The position numbers and the translations under genes are program-made. From Tritrichomonas musculus (lineage: Eukaryota > Parabasalia > Tritrichomonadida > Tritrichomonadidae): DNA of 64,000 nucleotides. Below are positions 11,501 to 21,609 of this stretch, in pieces (within the stretch, counting starts at the first letter, position 1; each line of letters opens with the position of its first letter). The notes beneath the pieces were generated by a model, which was not told the DNA's origin, did no database searches, and was given only the letters and a program-made list of their open reading frames with translations. The DNA lies in assembly GCA_039105265.1 (NCBI GenBank), contig JAPFFF010000003.1:3038001-3102000 (forward strand), given 5' to 3'.

Positions 11501-14500
11501 ATTAACAAAAATGTTGAGAATGATAAGGACGACATTTCTGATGATTTGAATTTGGATGACTTGCTGCCTGCTGAAGTTGCTGCCGAATTTAACGACTCCG
11601 AATCATCTTCAAATTTGAGCAACTTTTTGAATGAAACTAAGGCATTTGTACCAATTTTGAGAGGAACTGATCTCGATGATGATGATGATGATGACTCGTT
11701 CAATCTTTCTAACTTTGGTAACGAAATTGAAGATGAGGATGACCTTGCAGGCAACACTGACGACGATCAAAATTTTTCCGACTTTTTGACACAGACACAG
11801 TACGTAGAAAAAATTGAATTAAAGGATATTGCAGCAACCAAGGAAGATGAGACACAAGAAAAAGAGGACTCAATATTTATTTCTGATGATACCAATGTTA
11901 AAAATGACAATGTTGTTGACATTCAAAATAATAAAAGTGACACTGCTGTTGCTGATGCTCGAAATGATGATGATGGCAAAAAAGATGCTGTTGTTGTTGT
12001 TGATGATGCTGTGGCCGATAAAGGCGCTGAGAACAAAGATGCGAAAAAGGACAAAAGCATGAAGAGAGTTACATTCTCGCTTTCACAAACTCTCAAAAAC
12101 AGATCAACTAAGAAGAACAAAGATGATGACGAAAGTAATTTAACGAAATCAATGAGTAATGGCATACTTAAAACTAAAGGAAAAGGAATCAAAAGCAAAA
12201 ACACAGATAAAACTAAAGACAAATCCGGCGATAAACAAGAAGGTGAAACTAAAGAAGAAACCAAAAATGAACTTGATACTAAAGACAAACTTGATACTAA
12301 AGACGAAGTTGAAACTAAAGACGAAGTTGGTGATACTAAAGACGAAGTTGATACTAAAGACGAAGTTGATACTAAAGACGAATTTGAAACTAAAAAAGAA
12401 GTTGAAACTAAAGACGAAGTTGGTGATAAGGATGAAGGATTAAACAAGAATATCTCTTTGGATGGAGTTGATGCTGATTTTGGAAATGAGGACATCATTT
12501 TTCCAGAGGACGGTGCTGGCAGCACTGAACTTGATCTTCTGAAACTTGCAAAAGGAGACGATGCAGCACCAGTGACGATAGAGAACGATGACTTCAACTT
12601 TGATTCGCATGACGGCTCAGAAGGCATAGTCATGCCTACGCTAACAACAATCAATGGCAACAATGAAGTATTCACATTTGAATTACGAAATGAAGAAGAG
12701 AATTCTGTATCGTCAGCAGAAGATAATGAAGAAGAGAAACCGGAAAAAGAAGAAAAACACAAACACAAACATCGTCACAAACACAGACACCACGATGCAG
12801 ATGCAGATGCAGAAGGAGAGAGTAAAAGCAAACGTCATAGGCACAGACATTCACGCAGTAAACCAGAAGGAAAGGAAGAAAGTAAAGAAAAAGATGGAGA
12901 AGAAGAAAAGAAAGAAGATTTCAGAGCAGAAATTGAAAAAGACGAAGAACCAATAATTCATCCAAGTGGAGAAGAGACACAAGAAGAAGGAAATAAAGAA
13001 TCATTACCAGGTGGAGGCGGCCTTCCTTCTATCTTTACAGGCGATCAAGAAAGCAGTCATGGTTCAACAGGCGAAGCGGCCGAAGACGACAAACTTGGGA
13101 TTTTTAAGTTTCCATCTGACTTTGTCGATCATGAAGAATCAAACAAAGAAGGACATGAAGAAGGAGAAGAATTAATTCCAGGTGCATCAACATTTGGAGA
13201 ACATGACGAAGTCCCGAATGATGCAGCAGACTCGTTTGGCATCTCTCCAGAGCCATCCGGACTCAAAGATGAAGAAAACAAACCAGCAGATGATTTTGGC
13301 GGAATTGAAGGTGATGAAGTTGAAGCACAAAACGAAGCAGATAATCCACTATCTACAAAAGGAGAGGAAGAAAACAAATCAGAAAAAGGAGGAAAACACA
13401 AGCACAAACACAAAGACAAAGGAGACAAAGAAGGACATCGTCACAAACACAGACACCACGATGCTGATGCAGATTTGGATGGAGATGCAGAAGGAGAGAG
13501 TAAAAGCAAACGTCATAGACACAGACATTCGCGCAGTAAACCAGAAGGAAAGGAAGAAAATAAAGAAAAAGATGGAGAAGAAGAAAAGAAAGAAGATTTC
13601 AGAGCAGAAATTGAAAAAGACGAAGAACCAATAATTCATCCAAGTGGAGAAGAGACACAAGAAGAAGGAAATAAAGAATCATTACCAGGTGGAGGCAGCC
13701 TTCCTTCTATCTTTACAGGCGATCAAGAAAGCAGTCATGGTTCAACAGGCGAAGCAGCCGAAGACGACAAACTTGGGATTTTTAAATTACCACCAGGCTT
13801 TGTCGATCATGAAGAATCAAACAAAGAAGGACACGAAGAAGAAATGACAGTGACATCAACATTTGGAGGACACGAGGAAGGAGAAGAATTAATTCCAGGT
13901 GCATCAACATTTGGAGAACATGACGAAGTCCCGAATGATGCAGCAGACTCGTTTGGCATCTCTCCAGAGCCATCCGGACTCAAAGATGAAGAAAACAAAC
14001 CAGCAGATGATTTTGGCGGAATTGAAGGTGATGAAGTTGACCACAAAGTGGCAGATGAATTAGCAGGAGACGCAATTATTGATGACATTCCCAAACTTCC
14101 AGATGATCGAGATAAAGAAGAACCGCCGAAAGAAGCAGAAGACGCATTCATGCCAGCACCAATAACAAGAAATAGCGACAATGACGAAGAATTTGGAACA
14201 GAATCGCGAAATAAAGAAATAAGATCATTATCATCATTTGAATATGAAGAAGAAAACAAAACAGAAACGAAACACAAACACAAACACAAACACAAACATC
14301 GCCACAAACACAGGCACCACGTTTCAGATTCAGATGGAGAGAGTGCAAAAAGGAGTCATAAGCACAGGCACTCGCGCAGTAAACCAGAAGGAAGCGAAGA
14401 AAATAAAGAAAAAGATGGAGAAGTAGAAAAGGAAGAAGATTTCAGAGCAGAAATTGAAAAAGACGAAGAACCGCTAATTCATCCAAGTGGAGAAGAGACA

Positions 14501-16681
14501 CAAGAAGAAGGAGATAAAGAATCATTACCAAGTGGAGGCGGCCTTCCTTCTATCTTTACAGGCGATCAAGAAAGCAGTCATGGCTCAACCGGCGAAGCAG
14601 CCGAAGACGACAAACTTGGGATTTTTAAGTTTCCATCTGACTTTGTCGATCATGAAGAATCAAACAAAGAAGGACACGAAGAAGGAGAAGAATTAATTCC
14701 AGGTGCATCAACATTTGGAGAACATGACGAAGTCCCGAATGATGCAGCAGACTCGTTTGGCATCTCTCCAGAGCCATCCGGACTCAAAGATGAAGAAAAC
14801 AAACCAGCAGATGATTTTGGCGGAATTGAAGCCAAAGAAATTGACCACAAAATGGCAGATGAATTAGCAGGAGACGCAATTATTGATGACATTCCCAAAC
14901 TTCCAGATGATCGAGATAAAGAAGAACCACCGAAAGAAGCAGAAGACGCATTCATGCCAGCACCAATAACAAGAAATAGCGACAATGACGAAGAATTTGG
15001 AACAGAATCGCGAAATAAAGAAATAAGATCATTATCATCATTTGAATATGAAGAAGAAAACAAAACCGAAACGAAACACAAACACAAACACAAACATCAT
15101 CACAAACACAGACACCACGATTCAGATGCAGATTCAGATGGAGAGCGTGCAAAAAGGAGTCATAAGCACAGGCACTCGCGCAGTAAACCAGAAGGAAGCG
15201 AAGAAAATAAAGAAAAAGATGGAGAAGTAGAAAAGAAAGAAGATTTCAGAGCAGAAATTGAAAAAGATGAAGAACCGCTAATTCATCCAAGTGGAGAAGA
15301 GACACAAGAAGAAGGAGATAAAGAATCATTACCAAGTGGAGGCGGCCTTCCTTCTATCTTTACAGGCGATCAAGAAAGCAGTCATGGCTCAACCGGCGAA
15401 GCAGCCGAAGACGACAAACTTGGGATTTTTAAGTTTCCATCTGGCTTTGTCGATCATGAAGAATCAAACAAAGAAGGACACGAAGAAGAAATGACAGTGA
15501 CATCAACATTTGGAGGACACGAGGAAGTTCCGATTGATGCAGCAAAAACAAATGAACAAACTTCTGATTCATGGGGACTCGAAGACGGAGACGAAGAAGA
15601 CAAAGCATCAGATGAGCCTGATGAAGTTGACCACAAAGTGGCAGATGAATTAGCAGGAGGCGCAATTATTGATGACATTCCCAAACTTCCAGATGATCGA
15701 GATAAAGAAGAACCACCGAAAGAAGCAGAAGACGCATTCATGCCAACGCCAATAACAAGAAATAGCGACAATGACGAAGAATTTGGAACAGAATCGCGAA
15801 ATAAAGAAATAAGATCATTATCATCATTTGAATATGAAGAAGAAAACAAAACAGAAACGAAACACAAACACAAACACAAACACAAACATCGTCACAAACA
15901 CAGACACCACGATTCAGATTCAGATGGAGAGAGTGCAAAAAGGAGTCATAAGCACAGACACTCGCGCAGTAAACCAGAAAGAAGCGAAGAAAATGAAGAT
16001 GATGCAGCAGACTCATTTGGCCTCTCTTCAGAGCCAGGCGGACTCACAGACGAAGAAGAAAGACCTGCAGATATCACCAAACTTCCATCCAACGATGAAG
16101 CAGAAGACGCATTCGAAGGAGGCGGAAGAAGAAGCGATGCAGATGGAATTGACAATGACGAACATGAACTTGAATCGCACGATGAGTTGGATGACATTTC
16201 ACCAGCAGATGAACTTGGAGACGACGAGCACAGTGAGGCAGAAGAAGAAAGCAAATCAGAAAAAGGGCATCGTCACAAGCGCAGAAGGCGCTCACACAGC
16301 AAACCAGAAGGAGGCGAAGAAAGCATTCTTGATGATTTGCCATTTGAAGAAAACAAGCTAGACGAGTCAGATGAGCTTGATGCACTCTCAGACAATGATA
16401 ATCACGAAGTTGGATCACTTCTCAATTCCTTCGATAGACTATCAAATGACAAGGCAGCGAGCGATGAACACGACAGCGAGTTAACTGACCAGTCAGACCA
16501 AGAATCAGCCGGACTGGATTTCGAGGATGCCGACTCTAAACACGAAGATGGCACTTTGGACGCAGAAGGAGGCGAGGAAGAAGACGACAGACACCACAGA
16601 CACAGGCATAAAGACACAGAGAAAGGAAGCAAGCATCGACACAAGCACAAACATTCACATGGCAAACTTCAGGACGAGTGA
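8561..16681 (+). CDS. Giant CARMIL-like leucine-rich repeat protein with His-rich repeats, 2706 aa
   Basis: The ATG at 8561 follows ten bases after TTTCTATGGG. Residues 1-110 and about 290-345 resemble the split PH-like N-terminus of CARMIL-type proteins, interrupted by a very acidic/lysine-rich insert (110-290). Residues about 345-800 are leucine-rich repeats (for example LIYLDLSENFFT, LTGFDLSGNF). Then come acidic linkers, a TKDEV-type minisatellite (1237-1290), and from about 1395 to 2480 four large repeats. Each repeat has a His/Lys/Arg block (HKHKHRHKHRHH), a SRSKPEG box and a conserved acidic module (HPSGEETQEEG...). The C-terminus ends in another His-rich block. CARMIL relatives regulate actin capping and membrane-associated actin; the His/acid tail has no known function. 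The N-terminal two fifths looks like an ordinary trichomonad LRR protein; the remainder is an expansion. Confidence 0.85.
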   Translation: MNETVFYIGQSKYNLSTLRTKSSGILMLSLGALYIFDTHPIKKPTLKYHISLLRCRKVELNGKYLILTVPLMRLDSNIDESDYSNLPLPIPGLTMTAIDDEDFVDSDDEEKDNNSKKDKNKKKKKEKNKPSKENSQEWVIDQEESENGKKNSKTDQNKNSESKDNNKNSKDSGNEEIDKSKDLETDEISEKENQKNLEEEEANEEGIDNLNNSKSTENQVENTDLKEEILENEEKPKLDSEDNKNWVVSEDSDIKISEEEKKNKKNNKKQNNNNKKKKGKKDIKEIIFKIDNAKYSKHMFKSICKVITSILYKVTNSIRPKIIRNNQKLQFAIPKRPKGSLINRAICVSHYCFRQGNSLECADYFDDKWSGQPVLVIGPSFHPGGYGIPFGCSIGLENCIKAVVFKRAHFEYFSAFLSTILISSPSVTTVGLTEYPRGQEISIKFNNVNQTNIDSWILLNCCSAMVKSFANATDDLPAPIRSLTIGRHSYNKNDANEVFSIISEKPKLAELAQLVLTTLNFNEFPKQSFTTLCTTLKNLEELEISRVNIDGSEIFQAVCSDAPHIRQLIMKGLKFEKKWFLEDKLTLPIGLIYLDLSENFFTRSTLADLLQNITYKVSKLPFFFLLRSIRFTESVYPSFKTDFNVSLCQPNLLEFDMSGNYFPFVSYEPIFNFIGTQKRIRNLIFTDVSAENQRYFVHLLASIRSCNFLTGFDLSGNFRPIIIQQFITSISGNLSIKRLSLKNSGGGNGSYNMIQNLLDIVKGLREIEIDGFHPEKKSAKDERHPLIFCWTKIRDSKSIVANDLPIMDLSDLGYEIKKVSKDDEDHSEEDGEEEDNSDSEKSDNLQNDVFYRFDSKFSDEDIKLFKDLIPPKRSLPTTMEERFAYLFLCIKTGKIEDIKRAISPEIFTILHKNFSPIENAEEGNNDKEKVDEEKSADKSENDQDSFDPNILKITLNNQKSRNDILASMALLSKTVIKDMEINKNVENDKDDISDDLNLDDLLPAEVAAEFNDSESSSNLSNFLNETKAFVPILRGTDLDDDDDDDSFNLSNFGNEIEDEDDLAGNTDDDQNFSDFLTQTQYVEKIELKDIAATKEDETQEKEDSIFISDDTNVKNDNVVDIQNNKSDTAVADARNDDDGKKDAVVVVDDAVADKGAENKDAKKDKSMKRVTFSLSQTLKNRSTKKNKDDDESNLTKSMSNGILKTKGKGIKSKNTDKTKDKSGDKQEGETKEETKNELDTKDKLDTKDEVETKDEVGDTKDEVDTKDEVDTKDEFETKKEVETKDEVGDKDEGLNKNISLDGVDADFGNEDIIFPEDGAGSTELDLLKLAKGDDAAPVTIENDDFNFDSHDGSEGIVMPTLTTINGNNEVFTFELRNEEENSVSSAEDNEEEKPEKEEKHKHKHRHKHRHHDADADAEGESKSKRHRHRHSRSKPEGKEESKEKDGEEEKKEDFRAEIEKDEEPIIHPSGEETQEEGNKESLPGGGGLPSIFTGDQESSHGSTGEAAEDDKLGIFKFPSDFVDHEESNKEGHEEGEELIPGASTFGEHDEVPNDAADSFGISPEPSGLKDEENKPADDFGGIEGDEVEAQNEADNPLSTKGEEENKSEKGGKHKHKHKDKGDKEGHRHKHRHHDADADLDGDAEGESKSKRHRHRHSRSKPEGKEENKEKDGEEEKKEDFRAEIEKDEEPIIHPSGEETQEEGNKESLPGGGSLPSIFTGDQESSHGSTGEAAEDDKLGIFKLPPGFVDHEESNKEGHEEEMTVTSTFGGHEEGEELIPGASTFGEHDEVPNDAADSFGISPEPSGLKDEENKPADDFGGIEGDEVDHKVADELAGDAIIDDIPKLPDDRDKEEPPKEAEDAFMPAPITRNSDNDEEFGTESRNKEIRSLSSFEYEEENKTETKHKHKHKHKHRHKHRHHVSDSDGESAKRSHKHRHSRSKPEGSEENKEKDGEVEKEEDFRAEIEKDEEPLIHPSGEETQEEGDKESLPSGGGLPSIFTGDQESSHGSTGEAAEDDKLGIFKFPSDFVDHEESNKEGHEEGEELIPGASTFGEHDEVPNDAADSFGISPEPSGLKDEENKPADDFGGIEAKEIDHKMADELAGDAIIDDIPKLPDDRDKEEPPKEAEDAFMPAPITRNSDNDEEFGTESRNKEIRSLSSFEYEEENKTETKHKHKHKHHHKHRHHDSDADSDGERAKRSHKHRHSRSKPEGSEENKEKDGEVEKKEDFRAEIEKDEEPLIHPSGEETQEEGDKESLPSGGGLPSIFTGDQESSHGSTGEAAEDDKLGIFKFPSGFVDHEESNKEGHEEEMTVTSTFGGHEEVPIDAAKTNEQTSDSWGLEDGDEEDKASDEPDEVDHKVADELAGGAIIDDIPKLPDDRDKEEPPKEAEDAFMPTPITRNSDNDEEFGTESRNKEIRSLSSFEYEEENKTETKHKHKHKHKHRHKHRHHDSDSDGESAKRSHKHRHSRSKPERSEENEDDAADSFGLSSEPGGLTDEEERPADITKLPSNDEAEDAFEGGGRRSDADGIDNDEHELESHDELDDISPADELGDDEHSEAEEESKSEKGHRHKRRRRSHSKPEGGEESILDDLPFEENKLDESDELDALSDNDNHEVGSLLNSFDRLSNDKAASDEHDSELTDQSDQESAGLDFEDADSKHEDGTLDAEGGEEEDDRHHRHRHKDTEKGSKHRHKHKHSHGKLQDE
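12270..12430 (+). repeat. Minisatellite coding TKDEV-type units
   Basis: About nine direct repeats of 15-21 bp around ACTAAAGACGAAGTTGAT encode TKDEVD/TKDEVE/TKDEVGD variants inside the giant LRR protein. Unit lengths are multiples of three, so the frame is kept. Confidence 0.85.
12757..16000 (+). repeat. Four large coding repeats (about 0.68-0.84 kb) in the LRR protein
   Basis: The module beginning GACGAAGAACC (or GATGAAGAACC) occurs at 12941, 13619, 14462 and 15266, spaced 678, 843 and 804 bp, all multiples of three. Within units, long stretches are identical or nearly so at the DNA level, including silent positions. Segments have been swapped or deleted between units (EEMTVTSTFGGHEE is present in only some copies). 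This points to recent unequal exchange or gene conversion. Confidence 0.85.
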
Positions 16682-17392
16682 GAATATGTAAATGTGCGAA
16701 TTACAAAAAAAAAAAAAAAAAAAAAAAAATTATGATATTATATTAATTATTAGATAACAATACTTTTATGTTACAAAAATCACTGATATTAATGCAAATA
16801 GTAACCTTTCTTTCTTTCTTTTTTTTTTTTTTAGGAAGAAAATTAAGGCAAATGTATTTTAATATACATATTTTTGAAAAAAAAAAAAAGTGATATTATC
16901 AATTGTTGTACTTTGTACATTATTGTTTATGTATTTAAGAAAAAAAATTTGTTCTGTAAATGAAATTTTTATTTATAAAAATAATTTTTTTTTTTTTTTT
17001 TTATTTTTTAATCATCATTTGTCTGATTTAACGATTTTAGCCAACATACATATTGCGAATTTAATATATATATAGTGCTCTATTTAGTCTGTGAAATTTT
17101 CAAATTGATTAAATGCTGCCAAAAGCTAAAATTGTTCTTATAATATTGGAATGGCAATATTTTTTAAATTAATAAATCTATTTTATTGCGCATTGTAGTT
17201 AAAGATACATTAAAAAACAAATATGAATAATCCTACTTTCATAGATTTTTATATAAACTTTTTCATAACTTTATTTCGCTTCTCAAAATAACGATTTTTT
17301 TACAAATTTTGCAAATTTTTCATATGATATAAATACGTTTTTTTGAGTTTTGAAGTTCAGAAATCTTCAATATATTTTTTTAATCACCAATT
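16682..17392. other. Intergenic DNA
   Basis: AT-rich with homopolymers (A run near 16706-16728, T runs near 16819 and 16987). No gene seen. An initiator-like TCACCAATT precedes the ATG at 17393. Confidence 0.5.
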
Positions 17393-18547
17393 ATGTTTCC
17401 TCGTAACTATGCTGCGGCTGTACCTCCAGCTGGTATAAAGACTCATGGAGGAGATTCTGTTAAACAATGCATGATATCTGATGACGAATTCCATGGTCCT
17501 GATTCACAAATCCTATTTAGAAATAGGAGATTAGGCGATCCAGGACAACGATTACATACTCCAGGAATTTTTAATCCAGATCCACCAGCGAATATTGCTT
17601 TTGGTATTCGAACACCAGGCCAAAATTCTTCTACAAATGAGTGTGTTCATTGTGAACCAGTGAATACCACTGATTCATATTTAAAATATCTTGATAAAAC
17701 AGAAAGCCGTTATTTACGAAGCAAACACAAACTTGGACAAGTTCCAGATGGAGTTGCTCAAATTCCACCAGAATTAATGACAAAAGGATTTGGCGTTTCT
17801 ACGAAATTTGGTGAAAGCGCAGGCGATATTATTCAAAAGACAAATCAAGGACTTTCAAACAACGAAACCCTTCAAACTGGATATCAGACACGGAGAAATT
17901 ATAATTGGAATGGAACAGGAATTAATCCAGTTACTTATACATTTGGTATAACAGGAGAAAGCCAAATTGATCATCTTACAGAAATTATGGACTATGACAA
18001 ATCAACTAAAATTGTTCCAGTAGCAGTTGAACGTGCAGACAATAATGCTATTGTACCAGACCCAGATCCAATTAATCCAATTCCACGAACAACAATGCGA
18101 ACAATGGTTTCAAGTCAAATATTAGGAAAAAGAGATCCATCAGAAAGGCCACCAGCTGGCCTTTGTACGCGTTCTAGCGAATTTACAATTGGTGATACGT
18201 TTGCTGGAATGGGTGCAATGGATTCTTTCGATCGCGATTGGGATTTGGCAAAAACGAGAACAAGAGATTACCACCCAGAAGATGATATGGTTCACGGGGT
18301 TCCAACAAAGCCAAATCCTTTTCCAAATCCTCTTCATGGACCAGGCAAATACATTAATCTTGGTTTATCTGATGAAGATTTCCTCCTCCTTAGAGACAAA
18401 AAGCACGTCGTGCCAGTTATGGTTCAAGCACTTGCTCTTACAGATGATGAAGCTAGTGGTATGTTTGATGCTATTTCAAGTCGTTTGGGTAGAGAAAAGA
18501 TTTCGATTTCAGAATTTTATGATTATTATAGAACAACTCAGCATTAA
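17393..18547 (+). CDS. EFHB/CFAP21-like flagellar protein, 384 aa
   Basis: The protein starts MFPRNYAAAVPPAGIKTHGG and is rich in Pro-Gly turns (GIRTPGQ, FGVSTKFGESAGDI, HGPGKYINLGL). A C-terminal helical part resembles a degenerate EF-hand pair (ALALTDDEASGMFDAISSRLG, KISISEFYDYY). The order of an 'AGI.T..G' opening, repeated 'FGI/FGV' turns, an NPFPNPLHGPG segment and EF-hand-like C-terminus fits EFHB (CFAP21), a microtubule inner protein of ciliary doublets. It would act inside axonemal microtubules of the flagella. I assign this from memory of the family pattern, without alignment; a different flagellar MIP is possible. Confidence 0.55.
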   Translation: MFPRNYAAAVPPAGIKTHGGDSVKQCMISDDEFHGPDSQILFRNRRLGDPGQRLHTPGIFNPDPPANIAFGIRTPGQNSSTNECVHCEPVNTTDSYLKYLDKTESRYLRSKHKLGQVPDGVAQIPPELMTKGFGVSTKFGESAGDIIQKTNQGLSNNETLQTGYQTRRNYNWNGTGINPVTYTFGITGESQIDHLTEIMDYDKSTKIVPVAVERADNNAIVPDPDPINPIPRTTMRTMVSSQILGKRDPSERPPAGLCTRSSEFTIGDTFAGMGAMDSFDRDWDLAKTRTRDYHPEDDMVHGVPTKPNPFPNPLHGPGKYINLGLSDEDFLLLRDKKHVVPVMVQALALTDDEASGMFDAISSRLGREKISISEFYDYYRTTQH

Positions 18548-18715
18548 ACAATTGTGATTCTAATTTTCAAATATTTGTTAACAATGCAAAAGCTTATATT
18601 TATAAAATTACTTGATCAATCTTCATTTTTTTATTTTTTTTAGATAAACTTTTCAAAATTTAAAATTTTTGAAAATTTGCATATCATGGTGAAAATATTA
18701 CGGTTATAAATAAAA

Positions 18716-20077
18716 ATGTTTTGTGGTGGAATTTTCGCTTGTAAACCCAACTCAGAAGATTTATTTGTTTGCAGTGATGGTGTTGAAATGAATCAAACCG
18801 AACTTTTAAACATTGTTCGCGGTGTGCTATCTCTTCTTCATACAAATCCCTTAGGCGTCAATGCAAGGAAAGTTTTATTTGTTGAAGCTGCAAATACTTA
18901 CATTCGTAATTATCGCGGATACATATTTGGTGCCTCAACTTATCATACGCTCTCTGTTCCATTATTAACATCAACAATGGAACGTGTTATAAATTGCGCA
19001 AATTCAGTTTTTAGTGGAAGCAATGAGGTTGATTTAATGGACTATAGTAATCGTGCAACATTTTACCATTGCGTTCGCCAACTCTTATCGAATTCCCCTG
19101 GGGCAAAGATTAGTACAACATTCGCACGAACCTTTAATTCAGTTAAGGATATGACAATGAATGCAGGAAATTCATATCAAATGGAACCAAAAGCATCTGG
19201 TAATTTCCAAACTACAACTACTTCAGCACCAGAAGAACGTTCAAAAGGCGAAGAATCAGCAACAGAAAATTCAGTTACTGATGCATCAAATACATCAACA
19301 AGCGAAATTTCTTTTCCAGTGTCAGATACTATGTCTTCTGATTTCATCAAAGATATACCTCAATTATCATCAAATAAAGAAGGATTTATTGCATATGAAA
19401 TTTCTCAAACAGCCTCATTTACCGTCAGGGATGGTGTTATGCGCGACATTGATTGTGAAAACTCGTTAATGGTCTCAGCCAGAGGAACCCCGGAAGCAGG
19501 ACCACTTCTTTTTGCTGTTGTTCCAGCAAATATTGTTTATAATCAGCGTGTGAATAAGAAAATCATAGATGATTCTGATCCAAATGGAATTTATAAATGT
19601 GAAAAACCATATGAATTACTTACGGACATTCAAAAAGTTCTAATATTCAATGCTGAAGTTAAAGAAACAGCACCACCTCTTCAAATTAACATGACCTATG
19701 AATTAAGTGGAAATGCCTGCAGAATCATATTTAAGATTATTTCTCCTTTCGAAGTTAAAGATATAATTATCGGATTTGACTCAACCGGATTTCAAAATGC
19801 ACGAAGCGATAACAATGATGTTAGATATGGTGGACCAAACGTTTTAGTTTCTCCAAATGATACGCCTCCAACTGGAGGAGAAACAATTGGAACTGCTATA
19901 GGAGAAGTTCCTGATGGATATAAGCCACCGTCTCTTATTCTTTTGATATGTACAATTACCGGTGCTACACTTGGCGATATTATTGTTAAAACTTCTCCGA
20001 TTGGAAATTATTCTGTTGGAACTTCTCGCTTTAAGTTATCTATTTCAAGAGCTGCTTGGAATTTACCTGTTCAATAA
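18716..20077 (+). CDS. Unknown 453-aa protein; possible muniscin/adaptor-like
   Basis: The N-terminal 150 residues look globular and mixed alpha/beta, opening MFCGGIFACKPNSEDLF like a longin-type domain with a helical continuation. A Ser/Thr/Glu-rich linker (about 160-205) separates it from a beta-rich C-terminal domain of about 230 residues (FIAYEISQTASFTVRDGVMR ... SPFEVKDIIIGFDS ... SRFKLSISRAAWNLP). A longin-like start, linker and beta-sandwich end with 'F.V.DG' are reminiscent of mu-adaptin/muniscin proteins of vesicle coats, but classical mu motifs are not clear. The function stays a guess. The 168-bp gap from the EFHB-like gene is typical spacing. Confidence 0.7.
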   Translation: MFCGGIFACKPNSEDLFVCSDGVEMNQTELLNIVRGVLSLLHTNPLGVNARKVLFVEAANTYIRNYRGYIFGASTYHTLSVPLLTSTMERVINCANSVFSGSNEVDLMDYSNRATFYHCVRQLLSNSPGAKISTTFARTFNSVKDMTMNAGNSYQMEPKASGNFQTTTTSAPEERSKGEESATENSVTDASNTSTSEISFPVSDTMSSDFIKDIPQLSSNKEGFIAYEISQTASFTVRDGVMRDIDCENSLMVSARGTPEAGPLLFAVVPANIVYNQRVNKKIIDDSDPNGIYKCEKPYELLTDIQKVLIFNAEVKETAPPLQINMTYELSGNACRIIFKIISPFEVKDIIIGFDSTGFQNARSDNNDVRYGGPNVLVSPNDTPPTGGETIGTAIGEVPDGYKPPSLILLICTITGATLGDIIVKTSPIGNYSVGTSRFKLSISRAAWNLPVQ

Positions 20078-20265
20078 AACGTTATTTTGATAATTTACAA
20101 TCTTTAAAATTTTATGTTAAAAAATAATCATATGAATTCATTTTTATTTTTTTTTTTTTGTGAAAAAAACATTCCAGCAATTAGTAATTTATATATCATA
20201 AGTTTTTCAAATCTTCACAAATATAATTGAAAATATTTAATTCAAAACATTATCAAAAGTGTCAA

Positions 20266-20997
20266 ATGAATAAGATCGTATCTCAGCAGGTTCAAGAAGC
20301 TCAAAAAAATTACTCCAAAAATATAAGCCAAATATCTGAAAAAGAATTTGTTGTCAGTTTTAGTGAAACAAATTCATTCCGAATAAATTTACCGAGCGAT
20401 TATCCATCGTCTCCACCTCGCATTTTTCGTGGAAAATCAGAATTCCCGACCGCAATGACAAAGAACTGGTGCCCAATTTTTACTTTTCTCAATTTGGTTG
20501 AGCATCTTAAAATATACTCGTCAGTTACAGAACCTCAATATTTCGAATTAAACAAAGATGAAGTTTCTTATACTATATCTAGCTCAGAAGTTGAAGATGT
20601 TAGTACAAAAAAAAGCCGCTTGAAATTATTATCTTCCTCAATGTGTCCGACTACCGATAAAGCATTAAAGCAATCAAATTATGTATCAAATGAACTTGTG
20701 AAAGAACAAGAAAAAGTAGATAACCTTAAAAGCGTTGTATCAAGTAAAGTAAAACAATTAAATACAAAACCATCTGTTAAAGTTCCACCTCAATCACCAA
20801 CAAATAATAAAGATAAAGCAATTAAAATGTATACAGATGAAGCAGCAAAAATTGAGGATGAAATTTCTGATATTATTAATAATACATTAACAATTGATAA
20901 TTTCACGGAAAACAAAGATTATCTATACGATTTATATGAAAGAATGTATCTTTTGCAAGGAATAGCACAATTGTTAGAAGATCGACTTGATTTATAA
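20266..20997 (+). CDS. UEV/RWD-like plus coiled-coil protein, candidate ESCRT-I Vps37
   Basis: The ATG at 20266 is the first in the frame; upstream codons would need a TTG start, so 243 residues are predicted. An N-terminal helix leads to strands reading FVVSFSETNSFRINLP then SDYPSSPPRIF, the 'YP..PP' turn of UBC/UEV and RWD folds, with no catalytic cysteine visible. A charged linker with helices (KEQEKVDNLKSVVSSKVKQL) and a C-terminal helical hairpin (FTENKDYLYDLYERMYLLQG) follow. A UEV-like domain plus a C-terminal Mod(r)-like helical region is the layout of VPS37A in ESCRT-I. Other RWD proteins remain possible. Confidence 0.6.
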   Translation: MNKIVSQQVQEAQKNYSKNISQISEKEFVVSFSETNSFRINLPSDYPSSPPRIFRGKSEFPTAMTKNWCPIFTFLNLVEHLKIYSSVTEPQYFELNKDEVSYTISSSEVEDVSTKKSRLKLLSSSMCPTTDKALKQSNYVSNELVKEQEKVDNLKSVVSSKVKQLNTKPSVKVPPQSPTNNKDKAIKMYTDEAAKIEDEISDIINNTLTIDNFTENKDYLYDLYERMYLLQGIAQLLEDRLDL

Positions 20998-21573
20998 TAA
21001 AATACATCATAAATATAATTATGCTTTTTTATAAAATAGTTAAGATAATAATTTTCGCAAAATCTGTAAATATTTTTTTTCATATTATTATGCATCTTTT
21101 TTTATAAATGCTATATGAAATTTCTAAGCTTTACAGAATTGGAGAAATAAATAATCTTTTAAAGCATTCTTTATATGATTTAGAGTAATGAATCATTAGC
21201 TATAACAAATTTGAAAATAGCAATTTCCATATAAAATATTTAAATGAGTTATTATGCCCGAAAATGTTACTCACTTTTAATTTTTATATATACATACTCT
21301 TAAATTAAAACGCTCATACTCATGTTATTTCCACCTCACCTACATGATTCATTCTCCGCTTTTTTCTTTTACTTTACTCTAATTTTATGTAATATATTAC
21401 ACTATATTTCTAGAGATAAATCAAAAAGAAGATAAAATGGCAGGTATGAAAAAAATATTTGGTAGTTATTGCAAAAATATTTCTATGGTTATATTCAAAA
21501 TATTCTATAATATCTCAGAAAAAATTAACATTCCTTTATCTTAATGTTTTTAATTTATTTTGTAATTATTATA

Positions 21574-21609
<36 letters not shown>

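Noticed and set aside
11923-12768. 281-aa and similar Ser/Leu-rich frames antisense to the giant LRR gene
   Set aside because: They mirror the acidic and Ser-rich codons of the sense gene (GAT/GAA read as ATC/TTC), follow its repeat structure exactly, and show no independent domains.
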